DNA from: JAANXG01 sp034520625
GTDB taxonomy: Bacteria > Pseudomonadota > Gammaproteobacteria > Arenicellales > JAANXG01
DNA length: 64,000 nucleotides
Assembly (NCBI GenBank): GCA_034520625.1
Contig: JAXHNI010000002.1
Span: 62,001-126,000, forward strand
Reading direction: 5' to 3'
The notes under the pieces were generated by a model that saw nothing but the letters and a program-made list of their open reading frames with translations, ran no database searches and had not been told where the DNA came from. The position numbers and the translations under genes were made by a program. Shown piece after piece: positions 48,757 through 57,277 of the stretch (position 1 is its first letter; each line of letters starts with the position of its first letter).

Positions 48757-49446
48757 CCCACGGGTGGGGAATTTTCAATGACCACAACTGGGGAATTTTG
48801 AATGACCGTTGACACCGTCCACATCCACCGTCAGCCGCCGCAGACTAATGCGCTCAATCACCGCCCCCACCAGCCGCTCGTTGACACCGAGCAGCGCCGC
48901 CACCCCGCGCCCATCAAAGGCTCGAAGCCAGCGGCCCACTGTATGCAGCGTCGGTATCCGGCTCAGGCCCGATACCCGCTTCACCAACGGATCGCCTTCC
49001 AGATAGGCGACATGCCGAACCCGTCGGCCACCCGTGATCAATAGCGTCAGTAACAACAACACCATTGCCGGTGCACCAAAATCGCTGCACGGTAACCTCG
49101 AGCTCGCGCTGCGCAACAACCCCTTCAGGTTCAGGCGCCGGAAAAACCGACTCACCAGCTCCAATCCGGCGAACGACGTCAGCCCCGATGCTTCGTATCG
49201 CAACGCCAAATCACCATTGATTCGACGGCTCAAATCTGCTCTGCTTAACCTCACGAGATGTGGCCCCTCCTGTCCGGAATTGTCTGAGTGTGCAAACCAA
49301 ACAATACCAGCAGTGACGACCATCTCGCCTTATCTATGCACCCAATCAGGCGTAGTTTTCTGCAACATTAGGGTTAGTTGTACGAGATAGATCACAACAT
49401 CCGAGCAAACGTTTAGTACATGCAACACTGGGAACCATAACAGCAC

Positions 49447-49683
49447 ATGAATCATTATCAGTCGAGCACGGAATCCATTGTGCGGGGCGAGTTCAGGAAA
49501 CTGCTTCGGGAAGATTATGAAGGCGATATAGACGTTATCCCACTTGCGGACCTCGGGATAGACTCTTTGGATTTTTTCGACAAGTTGTTGTATCTCGAGG
49601 AAGAGCATGGGATCAGCATCCCTGTACAGGAACTCGACAGTTCAATAACCTTGGAAGAACTTCTCACCATTTTAAAGTCGTGA
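49447..49683 (+). CDS. Acyl carrier protein
   Basis: A 78-residue acidic helical protein with the phosphopantetheine site LADLGIDSLDFFDKLLYLEE; Ser40 is the attachment residue. The shape (DSLDFFD rather than DSLDxVE) is that of specialised acyl or peptidyl carrier proteins rather than the fatty-acid-synthase ACP. It lies 70 bp beyond the IS1380 end, and 4 bp before the next gene, so it heads a three-gene unit with a hydrolase-like and a P450-like gene. It probably holds the acyl chain on which these act. Confidence 0.85.
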   Translation: MNHYQSSTESIVRGEFRKLLREDYEGDIDVIPLADLGIDSLDFFDKLLYLEEEHGISIPVQELDSSITLEELLTILKS

Positions 49684-49687
49684 ACTG

Positions 49688-50642
49688 GTGCGGTACACGT
49701 ATCTGAGAACAAGTCCTTTTGACCGGGACGAAGTGCTCCGTTGGCGCGCCTCACTGGTGGCGCTCATATGCATCCGGATCAGGATTCCTCCACGAGCGCT
49801 GACGGGTATTTTCAGGCGCCTCGGGCGGACCAGTCATATACGTCTGGCGGACCGAATATATAGGCTTGCTCTGGGAATGGATGCACAAGCTGAACCGCCA
49901 ATCCTGAACTGGGCGCTGTCCTACGCTCATCCAGGCGTTGTAAGACGCGTTTTGAAGTCGTTTGGGAATAGCCCACCCTCTACGTGGAAACGATCACTGA
50001 TAAGAGAAGCCAACCCGGCTACACTCCTTCCCAACGAGCACCTGACGCCCGATTTCCAGAAGATGCAGACATCCAAGGGGCGGCCCGAGTCCGCTCTATT
50101 GTGTGTTGCGGGAAACGCGCTGAGACTGAACATGCCCGTCCAGCTCTTTCATTGTGCCGCGGCGGAACACTTCGACCTGCTGTTGTATCTGCGGGACTTC
50201 AGCCGGCAACGATTTGTTCTACGGTGTCCCGGGCCTCGGTCGCGATATTGACGAACTGGCCGAAACTCTGCGGACCCACATTCCTGATGGTTGCCACCTT
50301 TCAATTCTCGGGACCTCCGGCGGGGGTATCGCAGCCACCCAATTAGCAGAGCGGCTGAACGCCGGCAGACTGGCGCTGTTCTCGCCGGCATTCCGCTTCA
50401 AAGACATTGCGGCGGTTTCAGACGGAGCAGCGCTCGACAGCACCAATGCGCTGCTGTATTTCTCGGCCCGGCACGAGAAAGACATGGAGCTGGCGGATGA
50501 ATGGCGAGCAACAGTCCTGAGTCAATCGATACGGCTGCTGGACACTGACTCCCATGGAACACTATCGTACGTGGCTGCCGCCGGTCAGCTCGGCAGATTG
50601 ATTGGCTCGCTCCGGGGAGGCCCACCTCCGATACTGAGCTGA
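49688..50642 (+). pseudogene. Alpha/beta-hydrolase-like protein, one frameshift
   Basis: Starts at GTG 49688 (MRYTYLRTSPFDRDEVLRWR). The first frame covers about 170 residues, including ALLCVAGNALRLNMPVQLFH, and is lost near 50200; the second continues NDLFYGVPGLGRDIDELAET then LSILGTSGGGIAATQLAERL, where GTSGGG has the shape of a nucleophile elbow, and ends with DTDSHGTLSYVAAAG, whose His could complete a triad. One extra c in agccggc near 50203 accounts for the break. Complete length about 315 residues. I recognise the fold type but not the family. Confidence 0.65.
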
Positions 50643-50720
50643 GGGGTCGTGGTGCAAATGTTTATTTGCAGTAATCGTTCGGCCGGCTTCTTCAATAAAC
50701 GAATGACTCAATGATTGTCT

Positions 50721-51746
50721 ATGAAGTCAATTGAAACGCTGAAAGTCATGGAATCGGCCTTTGGCAACCGAACTTCGACGCGTCATGCCGCGGCGCGCGG
50801 CGTCAAAAGAACCGAACAAGGAACGCAGCATACCTTTGTTGTGCTGGATCTCGCTGTGAGCCGACGGATCCTGACATCGAAATCATTCACATCCTTTAAT
50901 TACTTCGACGAGGGTGTTCGCCGCCTCGAGGCATCCGGCACGCCGATGAGCTGTATGCAACGATTTTTCGATCAGGGATTGCTGTTCCAGGAAGGCCCGC
51001 AGCATCACGCCGCGAAACAAGAGCTGATCAGGATTCTTGACCGCGAAACGACACGGCTTGAAGCGCTCTCCTCCAGAGTCGCGACATTCATGGCAAAACG
51101 AAGCGGGAGGATAGACAATCCGCTTGATCTCTCGAGGCTTTTTGTTCGACTGTGCATTGGCCTGGTCGTAGCGCATTTGACGTCTATTTCCCTGTTGTCT
51201 GCCATACGTTTATTGCGGGCACGTGAAAACATATTCTATTTTCACTTCCATCCCAGGCGGCAACAAAGAATGAACAAGCTGTTGTCTGAACTGGACAACA
51301 TGATTATGGCATCGGGTCGCTCACCGCGGTACGACAACGCTCGTATCCTGACGGAAAGCCTGCTCACAATGGGCTACGATCCGTTGGTCGGAACGCTTTG
51401 TGCTTATTTGACCGACGACGATGCCGGCGAGATCGTATCGGCACCGGACCGGTATTGTGCGACGTCCTTTGTGTCGCGTGTATGTGTTGAAAGGATTTGC
51501 ATTACGGGGCACCAGTTCAAAGTCGGCGACATCTGTTATGTCGCGCTCGTCCCGGCGGTGGACGAGGAGGCTTCGGCCGGGGCCTTTCCTTTCGGGCTTG
51601 GCGCCCACACATGCATCGGCAAACGATTTTCGATTTCGGTTCTGAGGCTCGCCGAGGGAGTTTTCCGGCAAAGTCCTCCCGCCGAATTCAAACGCATGCC
51701 CGTGGTGTGCGCCGACGGTGCTTTTCTGAGTTTCGAACACGAGTAA
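50721..51746 (+). CDS. Short cytochrome P450-like protein
   Basis: A 341-residue protein. Near the C terminus, AFPFGLGAHTCIGKRFSISV is the P450 haem-binding signature FGxGxHxCxG with Cys298 as axial ligand. ICITGHQFKVGDICYVALVP matches the beta strand before it. However, bacterial P450s are near 400 residues; the region between that strand and the haem loop is about 30 residues short, and I cannot find the ExxR motif of helix K where APDRYCATSFVSRVCVE stands. Some P450s lacking ExxR are known. It could be a divergent acyl-ACP-acting P450 or a decayed one. Start ATG 50721 has a weak ribosome-binding site. Confidence 0.7.
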   Translation: MKSIETLKVMESAFGNRTSTRHAAARGVKRTEQGTQHTFVVLDLAVSRRILTSKSFTSFNYFDEGVRRLEASGTPMSCMQRFFDQGLLFQEGPQHHAAKQELIRILDRETTRLEALSSRVATFMAKRSGRIDNPLDLSRLFVRLCIGLVVAHLTSISLLSAIRLLRARENIFYFHFHPRRQQRMNKLLSELDNMIMASGRSPRYDNARILTESLLTMGYDPLVGTLCAYLTDDDAGEIVSAPDRYCATSFVSRVCVERICITGHQFKVGDICYVALVPAVDEEASAGAFPFGLGAHTCIGKRFSISVLRLAEGVFRQSPPAEFKRMPVVCADGAFLSFEHE

Positions 51747-51786
51747 ACCGGCAAGGCGGCATACGGGCCGACCGACAGTGGTGGGA

Positions 51787-51915
51787 TCAAACGCCGATGA
51801 TGAACCGGATCGCGTAGGCAAGCACCACAACCGCCACAACCCCCGCCACCCAAAGCCCCACGAACCACCCCAGCCGCTTGGCGCGGGATCTAGGCGGCTT
51901 GCCGCCGCCCGCCAT
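51787..51915 (-). CDS. cydX: CydX-like small subunit (bd oxidase associated)
   Basis: A 42-residue protein with one membrane helix (LGWFVGLWVAGVVAVVVLAY) after a basic start, MAGGGKPPRSRAKR. Its ATG overlaps the cydB stop (TGATG). The position, size and topology are those of CydX/DUF2474-type subunits that stabilise bd oxidases. Too short for ordinary gene calling. Confidence 0.75.
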   Translation of the reverse strand: MAGGGKPPRSRAKRLGWFVGLWVAGVVAVVVLAYAIRFIIGV

Positions 51916-52919
51916 CAGTGATACCCCTCCTCCGGGTCCACCTTGCCGCGGAATACCCAATAGGCGTAGGCGGTGTAGGCGAGGATGATGGGGATCAGGA
52001 TCAGGGCGCCGACCAGGAGGAATCCCAGGCTGGAATCCGGGGCGGCCGCCTGCCAGATGGTGATGCCCGGGGGCACGATATAGGGGTAGAAGCTGATGAT
52101 GATTCCGACGTAGCACAGAAAGAAGATCCCGAGCGACGCCAGGAAAGGCTGGGCATCGCGCTCTTCCACCAGTCCCCGGTAGAGCAGCCAGGCGCAGCCC
52201 GCGATCAGCGCCGGCACGATGAAGCTGAAGATCATGGTGGGCCAGGCGAACCAGCGGGCCAGGTAGACCGGGTTGAGGAACGGTGTGATCAGGCTCACCA
52301 GCCCGATCAGCACGAACGTCCCTATGCCGGTGTACCAGGCGGCCCGGCGCGCATACTGGGCCAGATCGTCCTCGGTCTTCATGATCAACCAGGTGGCACC
52401 CAGCAGCGTATAGCCGACCACCAGCGCGATGCCGGTGAGTATACTGAACGGGGTCAGCCAGTCCCACCAGCCGCCGGCGTAGGCGCGTTCCACCACGGGA
52501 ATCCCCTGCACCAGCGCCCCCAGTGCAATGCCCTGGGCGAAGGCCGCCACCACGGAGCCGCCGAAGAAGCCGAAGTCCCAGAGAAACTGGCTCTTGTCGG
52601 CTCGGGCGCGGAACTCGAAAGACACGCCCCGGAATATCAGCCCCAGCAACATGGCGATGATCGGCGCGTACAGCGCCGGCATGATCGTGGCGTATGCCAG
52701 GGGAAACACTGCGAACAGGCCGCCGCCGCCGAGCACCAGCCAGGTCTCGTTGCCGTCCCAGACCGGCGCGATGGAGTTCATGGCCACCTCGCGCTGGTGG
52801 TCGTCCTTCAGGAACGGGAACAGGATGCCGGCCCCCAGATCGAAGCCGTCCAGGATGACGTAGGCGAGCACCGCGAAAGCGATCAACCCGGCCCAGACGA
52901 GTGCGAGATCAATCCCCAT
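51915..52919 (-). CDS. cydB: Cytochrome bd-type quinol oxidase subunit II
   Basis: A 334-residue protein with eight or nine membrane helices. It begins GIDLALVWAGLIAFAVLAYV, then ILDGFDLGAGILFPFLKDDH, the conserved DGFD-L-GAG segment, then SIAPVWDGNETWLVLGGGGL (WDGNE). It pairs with CydA; subunit II of this oxidase supports but does not bind haem. Its first 11 bp overlap the cydA end, so cydA, cydB and the small gene are one translational unit. Confidence 0.92.
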   Translation of the reverse strand: MGIDLALVWAGLIAFAVLAYVILDGFDLGAGILFPFLKDDHQREVAMNSIAPVWDGNETWLVLGGGGLFAVFPLAYATIMPALYAPIIAMLLGLIFRGVSFEFRARADKSQFLWDFGFFGGSVVAAFAQGIALGALVQGIPVVERAYAGGWWDWLTPFSILTGIALVVGYTLLGATWLIMKTEDDLAQYARRAAWYTGIGTFVLIGLVSLITPFLNPVYLARWFAWPTMIFSFIVPALIAGCAWLLYRGLVEERDAQPFLASLGIFFLCYVGIIISFYPYIVPPGITIWQAAAPDSSLGFLLVGALILIPIILAYTAYAYWVFRGKVDPEEGYH

Positions 52920-54339
52920 GGCGGTCGTCCTCCTCCGGCGGATGCGCGCGGCGCACGCGGCGTATTGCGGGGCCCGGCATTAAGCCGGCGCTCCGGGTGA
53001 GCCAGATGTCCTCTTCCGTGCCCGCCTCCGGCGGCTTCGACATCAGGTGCATCGCATAATAAGTGCCGGCGCCGAACACCGCGAAGTAAACCACGATGAA
53101 CACGATGAGCGACGTACCCACCGCCGCCGCGTCGATGGGCGCCGCCGAGTCGACGGTTTTCAGCAGGCCGTACACCGTCCAGGGCTGACGACCGACCTCG
53201 GTGGTAATCCAGCCGGCGAGCACCGCTGCGAAGCCCGAGGGCGCCATCAACACCGCCGCGCGATGCAGCCATGTGGCTTCAAAAAGTTGCCGGCGGTACC
53301 GCGCGACGCCGCTCCAGATTCCGACGGCGGCCATGGCCACGCCGATTGCCACCATGATCCGGAACACCCAGAAAACCAAGCCGGCGTTCGGCCGTTCATC
53401 CTTTGGAAAGTCCTTCAGTCCCACCACTTCACCATCCCAGTCGTGGGTCAGGATCCAGGATCCGAGCTTCGGAATCTGCAGGGCATAGCGGACCTCCTCG
53501 GCCTCGTCGTCCGGAATGCCGAACAGGATCAGCGGCGCGCCTTGGTGGGTATCGTAGTGGCCCTCCATGGCCGCCACCTTGGCGGGCTGATGCTCCAGGG
53601 TATTCAGGCCGTGCAGATCCCCCGCGACGATCTGCAGCGGCGCCACCAGCAGCGCCATCCACATGGCCATGGAGAACATGATGCGCGCACCGCGGTCGCG
53701 GGCGTCGCGCAGCAGGTGCCAGGCGCCCACGCCCCCCACCACGAAGGCGGTGGTCAGATAGGCCGCCAGCACCATGTGCACCAGGCGATAGGGGAACGAC
53801 GGGTTGAAGATCGCCGCCCACCAGTCCGTGGGCACGAACTGGCCGACATCGTTGATGCCGTAGCCCGCCGGTGTATGCATCCAGGAGTTGACGGACAGGA
53901 TCCAGAAGGCGGACAGCAACGTGCCCCCCGCCACCATGACGGTGGCGAAATAGTGGAGCCTGAGGCCGACGCGGTTGAACCCGAACAGCATCACGCCCAG
54001 GAACCCCGCCTCCAGGAAAAACGCGGTCAGCACCTCGTAACCCATGAGCGGACCGAGAATCGGGCCTGTCTTGTCGGCGAACACGCTCCAGTTGGTGCCG
54101 AACTGGTAGCTCATGACGATCCCGGAGACGACGCCCATGCCGAACACCACCGCAAAGATCTTCTTCCAGTAGTCGAACAGGGTCATGTACGCGTCGTCGC
54201 GCGTCCGGAGCCAGAGGCCCTCGAGGACGGCGAGATAGCTCGCGAGCCCGATGGTGAACGCGGGGAAGAAGATATGCGCCGAGACCGTGAACGCGAACTG
54301 GAATCGCGCCAGATCAACTGCATTGGCAAAATCAAGCAT
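52909..54339 (-). CDS. cydA: Cytochrome bd-type quinol oxidase subunit I (cyanide-insensitive type)
   Basis: A 476-residue subunit that oxidises quinol and reduces O2 to water. Haem and proton-path residues are in place: His in RFQFAFTVSAHIFFPAF, the two Glu in GYEVLTAFFLEAGFLGVMLF, His in PYRLVHMVLAAYL, and Lys/Glu of the Q-site in LEHQPAKVAAMEGHYDTHQG, followed by EVGRQPWTVYGLLKT. The Q loop is short, as in the CIO branch of Pseudomonas. ATG 54339 is fixed by cacgggaggctgtcc; the open frame extends eight codons upstream without need. Confidence 0.93.
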   Translation of the reverse strand: MLDFANAVDLARFQFAFTVSAHIFFPAFTIGLASYLAVLEGLWLRTRDDAYMTLFDYWKKIFAVVFGMGVVSGIVMSYQFGTNWSVFADKTGPILGPLMGYEVLTAFFLEAGFLGVMLFGFNRVGLRLHYFATVMVAGGTLLSAFWILSVNSWMHTPAGYGINDVGQFVPTDWWAAIFNPSFPYRLVHMVLAAYLTTAFVVGGVGAWHLLRDARDRGARIMFSMAMWMALLVAPLQIVAGDLHGLNTLEHQPAKVAAMEGHYDTHQGAPLILFGIPDDEAEEVRYALQIPKLGSWILTHDWDGEVVGLKDFPKDERPNAGLVFWVFRIMVAIGVAMAAVGIWSGVARYRRQLFEATWLHRAAVLMAPSGFAAVLAGWITTEVGRQPWTVYGLLKTVDSAAPIDAAAVGTSLIVFIVVYFAVFGAGTYYAMHLMSKPPEAGTEEDIWLTRSAGLMPGPAIRRVRRAHPPEEDDRHGD

Positions 54340-54428
54340 GGACAGCCTCCCGTGACCCGGCACCTGTATTTAATCAGGTATTGGCCCCAGCGTATACTCC
54401 CCAGAATGAGCGCATACGATTATTACGC

Positions 54429-55304
54429 GTGGATGGGCTGAAGCGCCTCCACGTCGACGGCGGCCTGGAGCTCGAGTACCGGCTTCGGCGGTCCGGTGGC
54501 GCCTCGAAGGGGCTGGTGGTGCTGCTGCACGGCGTAGCCAGCAACATGACGCGCTGGTCGCAGTTCGTGGACGAGACCACGCTGACCCGCTCGCTGGACG
54601 TGCTTCGCATAGACCTGCGCGGCCATGGCCGGGTTCCGTGGCGCGGGCGGCTTGACATGGAAGCATGGTGCGACGATCTCGTACACGTCCTCAACCACGA
54701 GCGTTGCCCAAGGGCATACTTCATCGGCCACAGTCTGGGCGCCCAGATCGCGGTGCATTTCGCGCACTGGCATCCGGACAGGGCGGCCGGGGTCGTCCTG
54801 ATCGATCCGCTGTTGAGCCGCGCGCTGCTCGGCCATCTGCGGCTGGCCAGTCACTTCGCATTCCTGCTCAGGGCCGCCATCGCCGTGACCCGCATGCTCA
54901 ACAGGCTCGGCATCCACCGGAGACATATTCCCTACCGGGACCTGCGCACCCTGGATGAGGAGATGCGAAAGCGGCTGGAGTCAGAGGGCCGTACCCGGGC
55001 AATCGTTCGGTATTACGGCTCGCCCCTGCCGGACCTGAAGCACTTTCCGACCGCGAATTTCCTGCAGGAAATCGTCCAGATGATCCGGCCGCTGCCCGAT
55101 CTGTCTGGCGTCACCGCGCCCGTGCTCGTGGTGTTGTCCAGCGGCGTAACCTACACCGACCCCGGCGCTACCCGGGAACGCATAGACCGGTTTCCGCACG
55201 CCGAGACAGTGACGATCGACGCCTACCACTGGCCACTGACAGAGAAACCCGTGGAAGTCCGCCAGGCTATCGAAAGCTGGTTCGCGGCGCTGGATACCGG
55301 CTGA
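54429..55304 (+). CDS. Alpha/beta hydrolase
   Basis: About 290 residues. LVVLLHGVASNMTRW supplies the oxyanion loop (HG), YFIGHSLGAQIAVHFAHWHP the nucleophile elbow GHSLG (Ser), and ETVTIDAYHWPLTEKPVEV the catalytic His; the Asp is likely in PVLVVLSSGVTYTDPG. It is a soluble esterase- or lactonase-like enzyme with unknown substrate. The start is uncertain: TTG 54381 or GTG 54429 are in frame, and an ATG at 54406 is out of frame and closes after 11 codons. Divergent from cydA, with little room for two promoters. Confidence 0.8.
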   Translation: MDGLKRLHVDGGLELEYRLRRSGGASKGLVVLLHGVASNMTRWSQFVDETTLTRSLDVLRIDLRGHGRVPWRGRLDMEAWCDDLVHVLNHERCPRAYFIGHSLGAQIAVHFAHWHPDRAAGVVLIDPLLSRALLGHLRLASHFAFLLRAAIAVTRMLNRLGIHRRHIPYRDLRTLDEEMRKRLESEGRTRAIVRYYGSPLPDLKHFPTANFLQEIVQMIRPLPDLSGVTAPVLVVLSSGVTYTDPGATRERIDRFPHAETVTIDAYHWPLTEKPVEVRQAIESWFAALDTG

Positions 55305-55528
55305 GCACCGCGGCGCCGCTGCAAGGTTTCCGGCGTCACGAAAGCATCCGAAGCGACTTGGGGCCGGTGTTCGAATCGTTTATTATCCTGATACATTGTT
55401 GCACGGGATCATCGACAAAGCCCCACCGTCGGTTCATGGCAACGCGCCAGCCATTCAAACGGACCGATGGTTCTGATGCAAATCGAGCCCGAGTCCGGGG
55501 TCGTAGTCACGACCGGCGGTGAACCTGC

Positions 55529-57277
55529 ATGACCACCGACAACAAACGGCTCTCCAGCTCGGACCTGGTTGAGCAGCTCTCGGAGCTGGAAGAGCGTCTG
55601 GCCGACGCCCGCTCGAAAGGGCGGCTCAAGGCACTGCTGCAGGACCTGCGCACCCACCAGGTGGAACTGGAAATGCAGAACCGGGAGCTGCGCGAGGCCC
55701 ATCAGGCCCTGGTGGTGGGGTTTTTCGGATTGGTCAATAACCTGAGCGAGCGCCAGTGGGCGGACAAGGCACTCGCGGACGAACGGACTTTCGTTTCAGC
55801 GGTGCTGGACACCACCGGCGCGCTGGTGGTAGTCCTGGACCGTGATGGACGCATCGTGCGCTTCAACCGGGAAAGCGAGCGCGCTACCGGCTACTCTGCC
55901 ACGGAGGTGGAAGGTCGGCGTTTCGACATGTTCCTGCTGCCCGGCGAGCGCATAGACGTGGAGGATGTGTTCGGGCACCTGAGCGACGGAGATTTCCCGC
56001 TGACGTACGAGAATCACTGGGTGGCAAAGAGCGGCGGCGCCCGGTTGATCGCCTGGTCCAACACCGCACTGACCGGACCCGACGGCCGCGTGGAGCATGT
56101 GATTGCCACGGGCATCGATGTCACGGAACGCCGCCGCATGGAAGAAGAGCTCCGGGAAAGCGAGCGTCAGCTCAAGCTGATCACCGATGCCGTGCCGGTC
56201 CTGATTTCCTACGTGGACTGCGACCTGCGATATCGTTTCGCCAACGCGGCATACGGGGAGTGGCTGGGCGTAGAGCCTTCGCAAATGATCGGCCAGCGTC
56301 TGGACGATCTGATAGAAGAGGATACCATGGCCGTTCTCAGGCCTTTTGCCGCCCGGGCCCTCGCCGGCGAGGAGGTATCCTACGAAAACGTTCTCAACCA
56401 TCGCCGCCTGGGCCGGCGGGACGTCAGCATGAACCTGGTACCGGACCGCGATCAGCACGGTGTTGTACACGGCTATTTTGCCGTGGCCCTCGATATCACG
56501 GACCGCAAGCGCAGGGAGGCCGCCGACAAGCGCCGCCTCCTGGAATCCGCCCATGCGGATCGCCTGAGCACGATGGGCGGGATGACCACCGAGATCGCCC
56601 ACGAGCTCAACCAGCCCCTGACCGCGATTGCCACCACCGCGGATATCTGTGTCCGCCGGGCTGCCGGAATCGACGGCGGCGGGGATGACATGCTGTCCGA
56701 ATCCCTGTCCGAGATCAGTACCCAGGCGCACCGCGCGGCGAGGATCATCAAGCACCTGCGCGACTTCGCCCGCCGCCATGAGCCCGAGTACGCACCGGTT
56801 GCCGTGGAGCGGGTCATCGACCGGGCTCTTTCCCTGATTCGCATCGAGGCGGATGCCAATCACGTGGCCGTAAGAGCCGTCCACCACAGCCGGGCAATGG
56901 TGGAAGCCGACGTCGTATTGATTGAGCAGGTGATCGTGAACCTGGCCCGGAACGCGATCCAGGCGATGTCCGCCGCGGGAACTGACCGGCCCCGGCTGAT
57001 GCTGGCTACCGAGGCGACGAGGGAGCACATCGAGCTGGCCGTATTCGACAACGGGCCGGGCCTGGCCGATGCAGTCCTGGCCCACCTGTTTGAGCCCTTT
57101 CACACCACCAGTACGGAAGGCATGGGACTGGGACTGCCCATCTGCCGGACCATCGTCGAGGCCCATGGCGGTGAGATCCGGGGCGAGAACAGACCCGCCG
57201 GCGGCGCGGTGTTCCGGATACGCCTGCGGCGGCTCGATGATTCGAAACAGGACTGGAGCGGGGAACATGACTGTTGA
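55529..57277 (+). CDS. PAS-domain sensor histidine kinase
   Basis: A 582-residue kinase without membrane segments. Residues 10-60 form a coiled coil (DLVEQLSELEERLADARSKG). Two PAS domains: about 85-205 (LVVVLDRDGRIVRFNRESER) and 215-335 (ISYVDCDLRYRFANAAYGEW). HisKA: TTEIAHELNQPLTAIATTAD, with the phospho-accepting His. HATPase: NLARNAIQAMSAAG (N box), VFDNGPGLADAV (G1), GMGLGLPICRTIVEAHGG (G2). The NtrB/FixL-like H box and the regulator encoded 11 bp before its stop point to a cytoplasmic redox or small-ligand sensor. Confidence 0.92.
   Translation: MTTDNKRLSSSDLVEQLSELEERLADARSKGRLKALLQDLRTHQVELEMQNRELREAHQALVVGFFGLVNNLSERQWADKALADERTFVSAVLDTTGALVVVLDRDGRIVRFNRESERATGYSATEVEGRRFDMFLLPGERIDVEDVFGHLSDGDFPLTYENHWVAKSGGARLIAWSNTALTGPDGRVEHVIATGIDVTERRRMEEELRESERQLKLITDAVPVLISYVDCDLRYRFANAAYGEWLGVEPSQMIGQRLDDLIEEDTMAVLRPFAARALAGEEVSYENVLNHRRLGRRDVSMNLVPDRDQHGVVHGYFAVALDITDRKRREAADKRRLLESAHADRLSTMGGMTTEIAHELNQPLTAIATTADICVRRAAGIDGGGDDMLSESLSEISTQAHRAARIIKHLRDFARRHEPEYAPVAVERVIDRALSLIRIEADANHVAVRAVHHSRAMVEADVVLIEQVIVNLARNAIQAMSAAGTDRPRLMLATEATREHIELAVFDNGPGLADAVLAHLFEPFHTTSTEGMGLGLPICRTIVEAHGGEIRGENRPAGGAVFRIRLRRLDDSKQDWSGEHDC

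Larger units (their letters stand above)
46581..48814 (+). mobile_element. IS21-type insertion sequence
   Basis: A 2234-bp element bounded by tgtcacgggtcac on the left and the complement of tgtcaacggtcat on the right (5'-TG...CA-3' ends). It is flanked by the 6-bp target duplication accgtc (46575-46580 and 48815-48820). A short subterminal repeat, tggggaatttt(c/g)aatgacc, occurs twice at the right end. It carries istA and istB, overlapping by 4 bp. Confidence 0.9.
45648..49323 (-). pseudogene. IS1380 transposase, split by IS21 insertion
   Basis: N-terminal part 49323-48815: LALRYEASGLTSFAGLELVS, TGGRRVRHVAYLEGDPLVKR, HTVGRWLRAFDGRGVAALLG. C-terminal part 46580-45648: GLKVEGARRGFNPHRRKVPS, VLEMRMDGAFFREDVIDLLD, GRGTHEKVYAELKNGFAFDC. 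When the insertion and one accgtc copy are removed, the reading frame joins exactly as LTVDVDGSVVSTGLKVEG, and the insertion lies at the first catalytic Asp. The intact enzyme would be about 480 residues. The gene is dead while interrupted. Confidence 0.87.
45630..49374 (-). mobile_element. IS1380-type insertion sequence, interrupted by an IS21-type element
   Basis: Left end ccccaatgttgcaat near 45630 and the complement of ccctaatgttgcag near 49374 form inverted termini. Removing the IS21-type insertion (46581-48814 plus one 6-bp duplication) leaves about 1.5 kb, near the usual IS1380 size, with one continuous transposase frame. No clear target duplication was found around the outer ends. Confidence 0.75.

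Noticed and set aside
54406..54441. ATG 54406 as start of the alpha/beta hydrolase
   Set aside because: It is out of frame with the hydrolase and stops after 11 codons.
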